Shown: positions 1-8,779 of the stretch, piece after piece
How the letters are laid out: each line of letters begins with the position of its first letter
How positions within the stretch are numbered: position 1 is the first letter of the stretch
Origin: Gemmatimonadota bacterium
GTDB lineage: Bacteria; Gemmatimonadota; Gemmatimonadetes; Palauibacterales; Palauibacteraceae
Assembly (NCBI GenBank): GCA_022826685.1
Contig: JAJDUL010000061.1
Location: 1-64,000, forward strand
Length of the DNA stretch: 64,000 nucleotides
Direction of reading: 5' to 3'
Notes under the pieces: model-generated
The model's database searches: none
What the model was told of the DNA's origin: nothing
What the model saw: the letters and a program-made list of their open reading frames with translations, nothing else
Program-made: the position numbers and the translations under genes

Positions 1-251
1 AAGACGCGCAGCCGACGCCGCGTGGGGATGACGCCCTTCGAGACCACGCGCCCGATGACCGTCGCATCCTGACCGACCTTCAACTCGGAGATCGCGTCGA
101 CCGTGGTCGCGTCCTCGTACCGGTACGGAAGGTGGTAGAGCAGGTCCTGCCCCGTGTGAACGTCGATCTTCGCGAAGCGCTCCGCCCGCCGGGGGCCCAC
201 GCCCTTCAGGTACTGCACGGATCCCCGCAGGATGGAGCGCCCGGCCGTCAC
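1..251 (-). CDS. recG: ATP-dependent DNA helicase RecG, N-terminal fragment
   Basis: RecG is a monomeric helicase that remodels stalled replication forks and Holliday junctions. Only the first ~83 residues lie in the window, and the gene runs off its left edge. The visible part matches the start of the RecG wedge region: a Q-Y-L-K-G-V-G-P-R-R-A-E-R helix-hairpin-like stretch, then L-L-Y-H-L-P-Y-R-Y-E-D, then the beginning of an OB-fold (V-G-Q-D-A-T-V-I-G-R-V). The proposed start is the GTG at 251-249, four bases after the ftsY stop, so it is probably the last gene of the dcw transcript. A second in-frame GTG eleven codons later is possible. No helicase motif is visible because of the truncation. 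Confidence 0.8.
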   Translation of the reverse strand, partial: MTAGRSILRGSVQYLKGVGPRRAERFAKIDVHTGQDLLYHLPYRYEDATTVDAISELKVGQDATVIGRVVSKGVIPTRRRLRV

Positions 252-255
252 GCGA

Positions 256-1197
256 TCACGGCTCCGGTGCGAGGATCTTGTCGAGATATCGGTCGGGCGA
301 GAACTCCTCGAGGTCCTCCGGGGACTCCCCGACGCCGAGGAAGCGGACCGGGACGGAGAGTTCGCGCACGACGGAGACGACGGTGCCGGCGCGCGCCGTG
401 CTGTCGAACTTCGCGAGCACGAGGCCCGTGAGGTCGAGCGACGCCCCGAACTGTCGCGCCTGGTTCATCACGTTCTGTCCGGAGGTGGCGTCGACGACCA
501 GCAGCCGCTCGTACGGCGCGCCCTCGACCTGTCGGCCGAGCACTCGATCGATCTTGACCAGTTCGCGCATCAGGTCGTCCTGCGTGTGGAGCCGGCCGGC
601 CGTGTCGACGAGCACCCAGGCGGCATCCCGCGCGCGCGCCGCCGCCACCGCGTCAAACGCCACGGAGGCCGGGTCCGCTCCGGGCGTTCCCCCGACGAAA
701 TCGGTCTGCAACCGTTCCGCCCACGCCCGGAGCTGCTCCTGCGCCCCCGCCCGGAACGTGTCCGCCGCGGCGAGCAGCACGCGGCCTCCCCCGGCCTGCA
801 GGCGCGCGGCAAGCTTCGCCGCGGTCGTCGTCTTCCCCACGCCGTTCACGCCCACGAGAAGGAGGACCCCCGGCGCCCCGCCGCGCGGCGGCGAGGCGGC
901 GGCCAGCCCGCCGGCGGGCGGCTCGGCTGCGGCCAGCGTCTCGGCGAGCCGGGCCCTCAGCGTATCGCGCAGATCGCCCTCCGTCGCGATCGCGCCGCGG
1001 CTCGCCGCCCGCTCGAGCGCTTCGACGAGTTCAAGCGTGATGTCGACCCCGAAGTCCGCTTCAAGCAGGACTTCCTCCAGGCGCTCGATGGCGGCGCCGT
1101 CGAGCCCGCCGTCGACGAGCGTGTTCACGTCCGTGAGCGCGAAGTCGACGATCCGCCGCCACAGGCCTCGTTTCGGGCGGCGCAGAGTTCCGGTCAC
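256..1197 (-). CDS. ftsY: Signal recognition particle receptor FtsY
   Basis: FtsY is the SRP-receptor GTPase that docks ribosome-nascent-chain-SRP complexes at the inner membrane for co-translational insertion. The 313-residue protein is almost only the NG domain. After a short basic N-terminus come the G1 P-loop GVNGVGKTTT (116-125), the DTFRA motif (146-150) and the G3 DTAGR motif (198-202). The C-terminal A-K-F-D-S-T-A-R-A-G element differs slightly from the usual T-K-L-D-G-T-A-K-G-G. The long acidic A domain of enterobacterial FtsY is absent, as in many phyla. The GTG start at 1197 overlaps the upstream VWA gene stop (GTGA). The same frame is open further upstream, but that part encodes Arg/Pro-rich shadow sequence. 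Confidence 0.95.
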   Translation of the reverse strand: MTGTLRRPKRGLWRRIVDFALTDVNTLVDGGLDGAAIERLEEVLLEADFGVDITLELVEALERAASRGAIATEGDLRDTLRARLAETLAAAEPPAGGLAAASPPRGGAPGVLLLVGVNGVGKTTTAAKLAARLQAGGGRVLLAAADTFRAGAQEQLRAWAERLQTDFVGGTPGADPASVAFDAVAAARARDAAWVLVDTAGRLHTQDDLMRELVKIDRVLGRQVEGAPYERLLVVDATSGQNVMNQARQFGASLDLTGLVLAKFDSTARAGTVVSVVRELSVPVRFLGVGESPEDLEEFSPDRYLDKILAPEP

Positions 1198-3149
1198 CGG
1201 AGTCCGATCCGGTGCCGCCACACCCACTCCCCGCACAGGAGCAGGACGGCGAGGAGGAACGGCCACACGGGCCGGGGGGACCGGACTTCGACCGGCGCCC
1301 GGGGAGAGGGCTGCGCACCGATGGCGAGCGGTTCCGATGGGGGCCCGGGGAGAAACTCGCGGGGATCGGGCTCGACGTCGACCGGTCGGCCGAGTTCGAC
1401 GGACCCGTCGGGGCCGGTCGCCGTCAGGAGCGCCTCGTAGCGACCGGGCGGGAGGCCGGGACCGACGATCTCGGCGGGGGGATCCGCGATGGATTCGCTC
1501 CACACCTCCGCGCCCGTCTCATCGAGCAGCCGGATCGTGAGGTCCGCAGATCCGGGGCGGATGCGCCACACCTGCGGCTCGCCGGGGGCCGGCGTCCGCA
1601 CGAGCGAGGCCAGGCGGGGCGTCGCGTCCTCGACGAGCCAGCCGACGATGCCGCTGAACACGCCCTCGTAGACCCTGCGCGGCTCATCCCCCCGCAGCGA
1701 CCAGCGCCACCAGTCGGCGGCCGCGGAGAGCGCCCACCGGCGCGTCCCGTCTTCGCCGGCCGTGAGGAGCGGCCTTCCCTCTCCGCGCCGGTTCCGGCTC
1801 GCGTTGATCACCGACCATCTCCCTGCGGGCTCCACGGCGTAGAGCTCGCGGACCGGAGGCAGGAGATCCAGATCGGCCTCGGCGAGGAGCGCCGCCGAAG
1901 GGCTCGCGGGCACCGGCCCGGCGGGATACCACTCCCCGGGCAGGGGACCCGTCACGCGCGCCCCCACTCCCGGCACCTCACCCGGCCCCCCCGTGAAGAA
2001 GAGCGTTCGCGCATGAGCCCGCAGCGCGCCGGCCAGCCACGGCGGCAGATCCTCCGGCGAGGCCTGGACGGCAAGCAGCCGGGCGCCCTGTGCTGCTTCG
2101 CGTACCCGGGATGCCTCGACGATGCGGGGGCTGGCGCCCATCTCGAGAAAACGGCCATCCGCAAGGCGCAGGTAGCCGCGCGCTCCCCCCAGGACGAGCC
2201 GGTCGAGGGCGGGGACGAGAAAACGCGCCTCCCAGTCGGGGGCCAGCGACACGAGCACGGCCCCGGCGGAGGATTCCGAGACTTCGATCCACGCGCCCGT
2301 CCGGCCGGAGACGCCGAAGGGATCCGGCGGATCGACGAGCACGGCTTCATAGCGCCGCCAGACGGACTCGGCGCCTTCGTCCCGCGGCACGAAGGTGATC
2401 TGGGCACGACCCGTCCGCCCGGCAGCCGGGCGGGACGCACGCACGGCTGCAACGACCGTGCCGTCGCGCTCGAGGTGGAAGCTCACGCTGTCGGGCAGCC
2501 CGCCCTCGCCGCCGGATCCCCCGCCGGCGTGAAACTCGAGCGTGGCGCGGACGGTATCGCCGGCTCGGGCGCGCTCCGGCGTTTGCAGCGCCGCGAGCGC
2601 CACCCGGGGTTCGATCGCGGCGACCCGGAGTTCACGTACCCCGAGGCCCAGCCCCGTGGCCGTCTCGCGGGCCGCGTCACGATCCGTCAACTCGCCGTCG
2701 GTGAGCACCCACACGCTGTCGGCTCCGCCCAGGCGCGCGGCCTGCAGGGCCGGTTCGAGCCGGCTCGCGTCGTGCGTCGCTCCGAGCGCGTCCAGCGAAT
2801 CGAGCCGGGCGGGGACGGGGCGGTCCCCGAACAGGTATACCCGGTCCGGGGCGAGTTCGGGAAGAAGGGCCAGCGCCGAGTCGAGCCGCGTCGCCCCGCC
2901 GGGTTCTCCGGCGCGGACCGGGAGCGTCATGCTGCGCGAGATGTCGAGAAGCACGACGCGTTCGGGCATGCCCACACCGCTGCCGCGCAAGGCGGGCAGG
3001 GCGAGCGCGCCCAGAATCAGGAAGACGGCCACCGCCCGGACGGCGGCGGGACCGGTGCGGCCCGCGACACGTTCCTCGCGCGTGCCATAGGCCCAGCCGG
3101 CGAGTGCGACTGCGCCAAGCGCGACGAGAAGCCAGAGGCCGGGGCTCAA
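1194..3149 (-). CDS. Membrane protein with a von Willebrand factor A domain
   Basis: This is a 651-residue protein of unknown function. It has two N-terminal hydrophobic segments (about 4-20 and 38-54), a VWA domain starting near residue 60 with a MIDAS-type metal site D69-I-S-R-S-M, a second conserved stretch V-W-V-L-T-D-G-E-L, a long beta-rich middle, and a C-terminal transmembrane segment (about 632-646) followed by a basic tail. It resembles the BatA/BatB-like and glutamine-amidotransferase-like VWA membrane proteins of Bacteroidota and Gemmatimonadota, but no adjacent MoxR ATPase is present. The TTG start overlaps the stop of the M23 peptidase gene (TTGA), so it is probably translated with the division operon. 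A role in envelope assembly is only inferred from position. Confidence 0.85.
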   Translation of the reverse strand: MSPGLWLLVALGAVALAGWAYGTREERVAGRTGPAAVRAVAVFLILGALALPALRGSGVGMPERVVLLDISRSMTLPVRAGEPGGATRLDSALALLPELAPDRVYLFGDRPVPARLDSLDALGATHDASRLEPALQAARLGGADSVWVLTDGELTDRDAARETATGLGLGVRELRVAAIEPRVALAALQTPERARAGDTVRATLEFHAGGGSGGEGGLPDSVSFHLERDGTVVAAVRASRPAAGRTGRAQITFVPRDEGAESVWRRYEAVLVDPPDPFGVSGRTGAWIEVSESSAGAVLVSLAPDWEARFLVPALDRLVLGGARGYLRLADGRFLEMGASPRIVEASRVREAAQGARLLAVQASPEDLPPWLAGALRAHARTLFFTGGPGEVPGVGARVTGPLPGEWYPAGPVPASPSAALLAEADLDLLPPVRELYAVEPAGRWSVINASRNRRGEGRPLLTAGEDGTRRWALSAAADWWRWSLRGDEPRRVYEGVFSGIVGWLVEDATPRLASLVRTPAPGEPQVWRIRPGSADLTIRLLDETGAEVWSESIADPPAEIVGPGLPPGRYEALLTATGPDGSVELGRPVDVEPDPREFLPGPPSEPLAIGAQPSPRAPVEVRSPRPVWPFLLAVLLLCGEWVWRHRIGLR

Positions 3150-4429
3150 TCCTGTGTGCGGCGAGCGCGCTGCGTGGGATGGATGGGCATCGGAAGGCTC
3201 CGCAACTGCGCGAGCACGGCGTGCTGAACCGCCGCGAACTGCTCGCGCAGTTCAGTGGGGACCGGCTCGGCCCCCGGCAACTGCAGACGGGCCGGGTTCA
3301 CCTGCGCGCCGTTCCGGAGAAACTCGTAGTGAAGATGAGGCGCGGTCGCGAGACCGGTGTCGCCCACATATCCGATGATCTGGCCCTGTTCCACCTGGGT
3401 CCCGGTCGAGACGCCGCGCGCGACGTTGGCCAAGTGCGCGTATCGGGTGCGGATGTTGTTCGCGTGGCGAATCTCGACGGCGTTCCCGTAGTTGCCCCAC
3501 CACCCCGCCCGCGTCACGCGTCCCGCTCCCGTCGCGCGCACGGCCGTGCCTCTCGCCGCCCCGTAATCGACGCCGAGATGCGGTCGGGTACGCCGGAGCA
3601 CCGGGTGGAAGCGCCTGAGGTTGAAGCCGCTCGTCACACGGACGATGTCCAGGGGCGCGAGCAGAAACTGACCCCGGAGAGCTTCGCCCGCTTCGTCGTA
3701 GTACTCCACACGCTCGGCCGCGGCATGCTCGAATCGCACCCCCGTGAGGACCCGCCGGTCGTTCCGGAAGTCCGCGGCGAGCACGGTGGCGTCGCGCACG
3801 GACCCGTCCGGCCGAACCTCGCGCTCGATGAGAAGCCGGTAGGCGTCATTCCGCCGCAGATCCCGCCAGAAGTCGATCTGCCAGGCGAAGACCTGCGAGA
3901 TCCGGTACGCCACGTCGAAGCGTTCCCCGTCGCCGAGCGCCTCCACGTCACCCGACATCTCCGCGTCGAACAGGTTCGACTGGATGAGACCCGCGAGGAG
4001 GAGCGTGTCTCGCACGACCTGCACCGAGTCGAGCCGGGCCGACCACAACGGCACGGTTCCGTCCCCGGACCACAGGTGGAGGATGCGGTCGGGGTCGAGG
4101 TGGACGCGGATGCGCGCCGGAGACTCGCCGGGTCTGCGCACGAAGTGAATCGCGACGCCGGGCCGCAGCCGGCGTGGACTCTCGAATTCGCCCATCGCCT
4201 CCGCGATCGCGTGCGTCGCGGCGGGGCTCAGGCCATGGTCCTCGAACACATCGCCCAGCGTCTCGCCCCGCTGCAGACGATGCACCAGGGTGACGGGCGC
4301 AGGTGGCGTCGGCACTTCGACGACCTTGACGGCCTCCGTCCGCCCGGCCCCGGAGCCAAACGCGGCCCAACCGAGGAGCAGGGCCCCCGAGAGGGCGAAT
4401 CCAACCGCAGCAGCAAGTCTTGTTCTCAA
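3146..4429 (-). CDS. M23 family metallopeptidase, probable cell-wall hydrolase
   Basis: This 427-residue protein is likely exported and cleaves peptidoglycan cross-bridges or stem peptides. It has an N-terminal hydrophobic signal or anchor (about 5-25), a LysM/OapA-like domain beginning near residue 45 (H-R-L-Q-R-G-E-T-L), a linker domain, and a C-terminal LytM domain. The zinc ligands are visible as H-L-G-V-D-Y and H-L-H-Y-E-F, so the enzyme should be catalytically active, unlike EnvC/NlpD-type activators that lack ligands. It lies seven bases after ftsZ and overlaps the following VWA gene, which puts it in the division operon and suggests septal cell-wall splitting. The start used is TTG at 4429; an internal start cannot be excluded. 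Confidence 0.88.
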   Translation of the reverse strand: MRTRLAAAVGFALSGALLLGWAAFGSGAGRTEAVKVVEVPTPPAPVTLVHRLQRGETLGDVFEDHGLSPAATHAIAEAMGEFESPRRLRPGVAIHFVRRPGESPARIRVHLDPDRILHLWSGDGTVPLWSARLDSVQVVRDTLLLAGLIQSNLFDAEMSGDVEALGDGERFDVAYRISQVFAWQIDFWRDLRRNDAYRLLIEREVRPDGSVRDATVLAADFRNDRRVLTGVRFEHAAAERVEYYDEAGEALRGQFLLAPLDIVRVTSGFNLRRFHPVLRRTRPHLGVDYGAARGTAVRATGAGRVTRAGWWGNYGNAVEIRHANNIRTRYAHLANVARGVSTGTQVEQGQIIGYVGDTGLATAPHLHYEFLRNGAQVNPARLQLPGAEPVPTELREQFAAVQHAVLAQLRSLPMPIHPTQRARRTQD

Positions 4430-4435
4430 GCGCGC

Positions 4436-5884
4436 TCAGTCCATCTGTCGCCGAATGAACGTCGGGATCTCGAGATCCTCGAATTCGACGCGGGTATCGG
4501 TCCACGACTCGCGATCCGCCACTTCGGGCTCCACCTCGGCCGACACTTCCTCCGCCGGATCCGCTGCGGCCGGTTCGGCTTCGTACCCCGTGCCTTCGGG
4601 CATCGATCCCTCCGACACCGGCGCCTCCAGCGCGGGCTCCGGTTCCGGCTCGGACTCGGTCGCGGTGTCGGTCACCGACTCGAACACGGGCTCGGCCGCC
4701 GGCTCCTCGGCCGCGAGCGCCTCGAACGCGATGCCCGCCTGCTTCACCTCCACGGGGGCTTCGACGGGTTCGGACTCCGGCTGCGTCGGCGGCGCCGAGC
4801 GATCGTCGAACACACTCGGACGCTCGTACTTCGAGCCGATGACCACCGGGGTCGCGGGAGACGGCGGCGACGGCTTGCGTGCGGGGATCACCCGTTCCGC
4901 CACCGGCGCCGGCTCGTCCTCCTCCATATCTCCGAAGCCCGTCGCAATCACCGTCACGCGGAGCTTGCCCTCGAGCTGGGGATCGTGCACGACTCCGAAG
5001 ATCATCTCGCCCTCGTCGCCCGCAGCCTCCTGAATGATCGAATTGATCGTCGTGACCTCATCGATCGTCAGGTCGGGACCGCCGCTGATGTTGATGAGGA
5101 CGCCCGTGGCACCGTTGATGGATACGTTGTCGAGGAGGGGCGAGTAAATGGCCTGCTGCGCCGCCTCCACCGCGCGGTCCTCGCCCGTCGCCGTGCCGGT
5201 TCCCATGAGGGCGGCCCCGCGGTTCGACATCACCGTGCGGACGTCCGCGAAGTCCACGTTCACCTCGCCGGTCACGGAGATCAGGTCGGAGATCCCCTGA
5301 GTCGCCTGCAGGAGTACCTCGTCCGCCTTCTTGAGCGCCTGGCGGAAGGTCATCTCCTTTCCCACGACGGCGAGCAGACGCTCGTTCGGCACGACGATCA
5401 TCGTGTCCACCGCGCGCCGGAGCTCCCGCAGCCCGATCTCGGCGTGCCGCATCCTCTTCTTGCCCTCGAAATGGAAGGGGCGGGTCACGATCGCGATGCA
5501 GAGCGACCCCATTTCCCGCGCCATGCCGCCGATGATCGGGGCCGCACCCGTGCCCGTGCCTCCACCCATCCCCGCCGTAACGAAGACGAGGTCCGCACCC
5601 GCGATCACCGATCGGATCTCCTCGGAGCTCTCGGAAATCGCCTGGCGTCCGATCTCGGGACGGGCGCCGGCCCCCAGGCCTCGCGTGAGTTCCTTCCCGA
5701 TCTGGACTCTGAGGTGGGCGCCGGACTCCTTCAACGCCTGGGCGTCGGTGTTGACCGCGATGAACTCCACGCCCTCGAGTTCCTCGTCGATCATGCGGTT
5801 GACGGCATTGCCGCCGGCGCCACCCACGCCGACGACCTTCATTTTTGCGTTACGCACGCCGTTTTCGTCGAACGCGAAGACCAT
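4436..5884 (-). CDS. ftsZ: Cell division protein FtsZ
   Basis: FtsZ is the tubulin-like GTPase that forms the Z ring. The 482-residue product has the glycine-rich T1 loop ([12 protein letters not shown] near 19-30), the tubulin signature GGGTGTG at 107-113, and the catalytic T7 loop region with N-V-D-F-A-D. The folded core ends near residue 320. It is followed by an unusually long acidic Pro/Glu-rich linker of about 140 residues and the conserved C-terminal peptide [10 protein letters not shown] that binds FtsA. The ATG at 5884 has an extended purine-rich Shine-Dalgarno (GGGAGGGAGGGGAG) just upstream. An in-frame upstream extension overlaps ftsA and is not coding. ftsA ends 17 bases before. 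Confidence 0.98.
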   Translation of the reverse strand: MVFAFDENGVRNAKMKVVGVGGAGGNAVNRMIDEELEGVEFIAVNTDAQALKESGAHLRVQIGKELTRGLGAGARPEIGRQAISESSEEIRSVIAGADLVFVTAGMGGGTGTGAAPIIGGMAREMGSLCIAIVTRPFHFEGKKRMRHAEIGLRELRRAVDTMIVVPNERLLAVVGKEMTFRQALKKADEVLLQATQGISDLISVTGEVNVDFADVRTVMSNRGAALMGTGTATGEDRAVEAAQQAIYSPLLDNVSINGATGVLINISGGPDLTIDEVTTINSIIQEAAGDEGEMIFGVVHDPQLEGKLRVTVIATGFGDMEEDEPAPVAERVIPARKPSPPSPATPVVIGSKYERPSVFDDRSAPPTQPESEPVEAPVEVKQAGIAFEALAAEEPAAEPVFESVTDTATESEPEPEPALEAPVSEGSMPEGTGYEAEPAAADPAEEVSAEVEPEVADRESWTDTRVEFEDLEIPTFIRRQMD

Positions 5885-5901
5885 ATCTCCCCTCCCTCCC
5901 A

Positions 5902-7128
5902 TCAGAAAAACTCCCGTAGCCACCCACCGACTCTTGCGAACGCGCGGGTCGCTCCCACCAACCCTCCGGCGGAGGCCCGCGATGCGCCGTACAGCGCCAG
6001 TCCCGCGGCGGTGCTGTACGACGGACGCGCGACGCCTTCCGCCATGCCTGCGAGACCGAGCGAAGGAATACCGGTACGAACAGGCAGATTGAAAACGGAA
6101 CGGGCCAGGTCCTCCGCGTACGCGAGCGAGACGCCGCCGCCGCTCAACACGATCCCCGCCTCCAGTCCGCCCAGCGTTCCGCTCGTCTCCAGTTCCTCGT
6201 AAACCAGACCCAGGATTTCGTCCAACCGTTGTTCGATAATGTGCAGCAGCAGCTCGCGCGACACACGTCGAGCGCGTCCGTGGCGGGCCCCCGAGACGTC
6301 GAGCAGCTCCTGCGAATCGGCCCGGTCGCGCAACGCTCCGCCGTGTCGCTCCTTGAGTTGTGCGGCTTCGTCTTCGTGAACGCCGAGGCCGCGCGCGATA
6401 TCCCGCGTCACGATCGATCCGCCCCACGGCAACGTCGCCGCGTGAAGGAGGCGGTGTCCCCCGTACACGAGTACGTCCGTCGTCGCTCCCCCGACCTCGA
6501 CGAGGGCCACGCCGGCCTCGCGCTCGGCATCCTCAAGCACGGCGAGCGCCGTGGCAAGCGGCGCCATGACCAACTCGTCCGGCCGGTACCCCGCACGGTC
6601 GACGACCTTCGAGATGTCGTGGCAGATCGCCACGTCCGCCGTCACGATGCAGAGGTCCGCCTCGAGACGGGTTCCGGCCATGCCGACGGGATCCCGGATC
6701 CCGTCACGATGGTCGACGGTGTACTGCTGGGACAGGGCGTGTATCAACTCGTGGCCGGGCGGGATCGGCACGGCCCGGCCCACCTCCTGCACGCGCTTGA
6801 CGTCGGCGGGCGCGATCTCCGAGCCGGAGACCTGAAGCACACCCTTCGATCGGGACGTCCGGACGCTCCCGCTCGGCACGCTCACGTAAGCGGCTTCGAC
6901 TTCGCGACCGGCCGTGGCTTCCGCCTGTCTGACGGCGGTGCGAACGGCCTGGGTCGCCGCCTCGATATACCCGATGTTCGGGCCGTTCATGCCCTCGGAA
7001 CGCGTGACGCCAAGGCCGAGAATCTCGAGCGGATCGGTGGGCTGGCGACCTGGATGCACCGCAGCGACGACCGCACAGGTTTTGGTCGACCCCACATCCA
7101 CCCCGACGATGCCCGCCCCCTGAATCAT
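5902..7128 (-). CDS. ftsA: Cell division protein FtsA
   Basis: FtsA is the actin-like ATPase that tethers FtsZ filaments to the membrane and recruits the divisome. The 408-residue protein starts [17 protein letters not shown], the phosphate-1 loop of the actin fold. It contains the SHS2/1C domain region and L-S-G-G-G, and ends in an amphipathic membrane-targeting helix (V-G-G-W-L-R-E-F-F). The ATG overlaps the ftsQ stop as ATGA, so the two are translationally coupled. Its immediate downstream partner is ftsZ. Confidence 0.96.
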   Translation of the reverse strand: MIQGAGIVGVDVGSTKTCAVVAAVHPGRQPTDPLEILGLGVTRSEGMNGPNIGYIEAATQAVRTAVRQAEATAGREVEAAYVSVPSGSVRTSRSKGVLQVSGSEIAPADVKRVQEVGRAVPIPPGHELIHALSQQYTVDHRDGIRDPVGMAGTRLEADLCIVTADVAICHDISKVVDRAGYRPDELVMAPLATALAVLEDAEREAGVALVEVGGATTDVLVYGGHRLLHAATLPWGGSIVTRDIARGLGVHEDEAAQLKERHGGALRDRADSQELLDVSGARHGRARRVSRELLLHIIEQRLDEILGLVYEELETSGTLGGLEAGIVLSGGGVSLAYAEDLARSVFNLPVRTGIPSLGLAGMAEGVARPSYSTAAGLALYGASRASAGGLVGATRAFARVGGWLREFF

Positions 7129-7889
7129 CGCTCCTCCACGCGCGTCAGTACAACTTGGCCTCTGAACCGCGCGTCCGCACGTGCGACGCGTCGATCCTCG
7201 ATCTGCCCGAGCGCGATCGATACCCGGTCGAGGGCGCGCAGGGGCTGCTCGCCGGGCAGAAGCACGACGTCCGCCCCGGCGCCGGGCAGGAGCAGGAAAC
7301 GGTATCCCCCTTCGGCCGCGGCCCCGACCTCGGAGACGAGCGACATGAAGTCGCTCCGCGTCCGATCCATGCGCGCGAGCGCGAAGATGAGTTCCCGCAT
7401 CCCCGGGTCCGTCACGAAACCGCCCTCCGTCTCGACCGGACCCCGCACGATCGGCAGGTCGAGCGACTCGGAGGAGGGGTCGAGCGGCAGCACGTAGCCA
7501 TCCCCGCTCACGGGACGCAGTTCGGGCGTCGCCACGAGCGCGATCGGACGTCGCTCCACGACGGCGATCTCGAGGGTGTTGAAGCCCTGTCGGCGCGCCG
7601 TGGCCTCGCGCACCATGGGATGTGCGCGGATGCGCTCCTCCCATGTCGCAGGGTCGTCCCACACGGATGCGTCCGGGGTGACGGCGAGTGCCCTGATCTC
7701 GTCGGGCGGGATGTGCTCGGTCCCGGTCACGTGGAGTTCCGCAACCTGAAATGCGGATAGCGCCGCGAGGAGGTGCGGCACCCAGATGGGAACGGATAGG
7801 CCGATCGAGGCGGCCATCAGGGCGAAGAGAAGCCTGCGGCGTCCGCGGCGGGTGATGCGCCCGGAGCGCGACGTCTCGGGGGAGATCAT
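7125..7889 (-). CDS. ftsQ: Cell division protein FtsQ (POTRA-containing)
   Basis: FtsQ/DivIB is a bitopic divisome protein that links early and late components through FtsL and FtsB. The 254-residue product has a basic cytoplasmic N-terminus, one transmembrane segment (about 20-42), and then a POTRA domain beginning F-Q-V-A-E-L-H-V-T-G-T-E-H-I, followed by a beta domain. Primary sequence conservation in this family is low, so the call rests on topology, POTRA and position between murB and ftsA. The ATG at 7889 forms an ATGA overlap with the murB stop. A longer upstream frame is open but overlaps murB. Confidence 0.9.
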   Translation of the reverse strand: MISPETSRSGRITRRGRRRLLFALMAASIGLSVPIWVPHLLAALSAFQVAELHVTGTEHIPPDEIRALAVTPDASVWDDPATWEERIRAHPMVREATARRQGFNTLEIAVVERRPIALVATPELRPVSGDGYVLPLDPSSESLDLPIVRGPVETEGGFVTDPGMRELIFALARMDRTRSDFMSLVSEVGAAAEGGYRFLLLPGAGADVVLLPGEQPLRALDRVSIALGQIEDRRVARADARFRGQVVLTRVEER

Positions 7890-8779
7890 GCGGCCCCCAC
7901 GCGGGCGAGTTGCGCGGGATCGAACCCCCACAGATGGATCTCCGGCTCCAGCGCCACGCGGAGACGCGCGAGGGCGCGGCGGCGAGTCTCCGTCATGAGT
8001 CCGATCACGTCCGCGGCGCGCGCGCCGCCGAGATTGACGATGAAGTTCGCGTGCCGCTCGTGGATCTGGGCGCCCCCGGCCCGGGCCCCTCTCATTTCCA
8101 CTTCGTCAACGATCTTCCAGGCCGGCGGATGTGGCGGACCTGGGTTCTTCCACGTCGAACCCACCGAGGGCAGGTCGTACACCTGATCCCGGACCTTTCG
8201 CTCGCGGAAGTTCAGGTGTGCCTCGCGAACGGCATCCGCCTCGGCCGGCTTCGCGTCGAGGCGCGCGCGCACGAACACCCAGTCGGCCGGCACCCGCACA
8301 TGGCGATACGCGGGCTGCGCCTCCTCGGGCCGGACCCGCACGAGTTCGCCTTCCGGCGTCACGGCTTCCGCCCATTCGACACGATCCCAGAGCCCTTCGT
8401 CCCTCGATCCGGCGTTCATCCGCAGGCCTCCGCCGAGGGTGCCGGGGACGGCCTCCAGGAAATGGAACCCCGCTCGTCCGTGGCGGCGTGCGGCCTGGGC
8501 CAGGGAGGGCAAACGGGCGCCGGCCCCCGCTTCGATGGCGGTCGCCCCGACCCGGACGGCCCCGAACTCGCCCTCGAGGACAAGGACGGGCTCCGCCACC
8601 CCGCCGTCCCCGATGAGGAGGTTCGCACCCGTCCCCAGCACGCGGCAGCCGCCGCCGGACGTATCGCGCAGCGCGGCGTCCAGCTCCGCAATCGACCGGG
8701 GTCGCGCGAGCCGCGCGGCCGGTCCGCCGATCCGATAACGGACCAGGGGCGCGAGCGGGACGTCACGTTCCCACCGCAT
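7886..8779 (-). CDS. murB: UDP-N-acetylenolpyruvoylglucosamine reductase
   Basis: MurB is the cytoplasmic FAD enzyme that reduces UDP-GlcNAc-enolpyruvate to UDP-MurNAc with NADPH. The 297-residue protein shows the FAD-binding segment R-V-L-G-T-G-A-N-L-L-I-G-D-G-G (46-60), the V-P-G-T-L-G-G-G-L-R-M-N-A-G loop (111-124) and the proton-donating serine in G-S-T-W-K-N-P (S208). A G-A-Q-I-H-E-R-H-A-N-F-I stretch near the C-terminus is also typical. It starts at ATG 8779 inside the 3' end of murC (17-base overlap) and overlaps ftsQ. No ddl gene separates murB from ftsQ, unlike in enterobacteria. Confidence 0.96.
   Translation of the reverse strand: MRWERDVPLAPLVRYRIGGPAARLARPRSIAELDAALRDTSGGGCRVLGTGANLLIGDGGVAEPVLVLEGEFGAVRVGATAIEAGAGARLPSLAQAARRHGRAGFHFLEAVPGTLGGGLRMNAGSRDEGLWDRVEWAEAVTPEGELVRVRPEEAQPAYRHVRVPADWVFVRARLDAKPAEADAVREAHLNFRERKVRDQVYDLPSVGSTWKNPGPPHPPAWKIVDEVEMRGARAGGAQIHERHANFIVNLGGARAADVIGLMTETRRRALARLRVALEPEIHLWGFDPAQLARVGAA

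Noticed and set aside
3104-6202. 1032-codon open frame on the plus strand opposite the M23 and ftsZ genes
   Set aside because: It is antisense to two clearly conserved genes, its product is Arg/His-rich with no domain logic, and such long frames are expected opposite high-GC genes.
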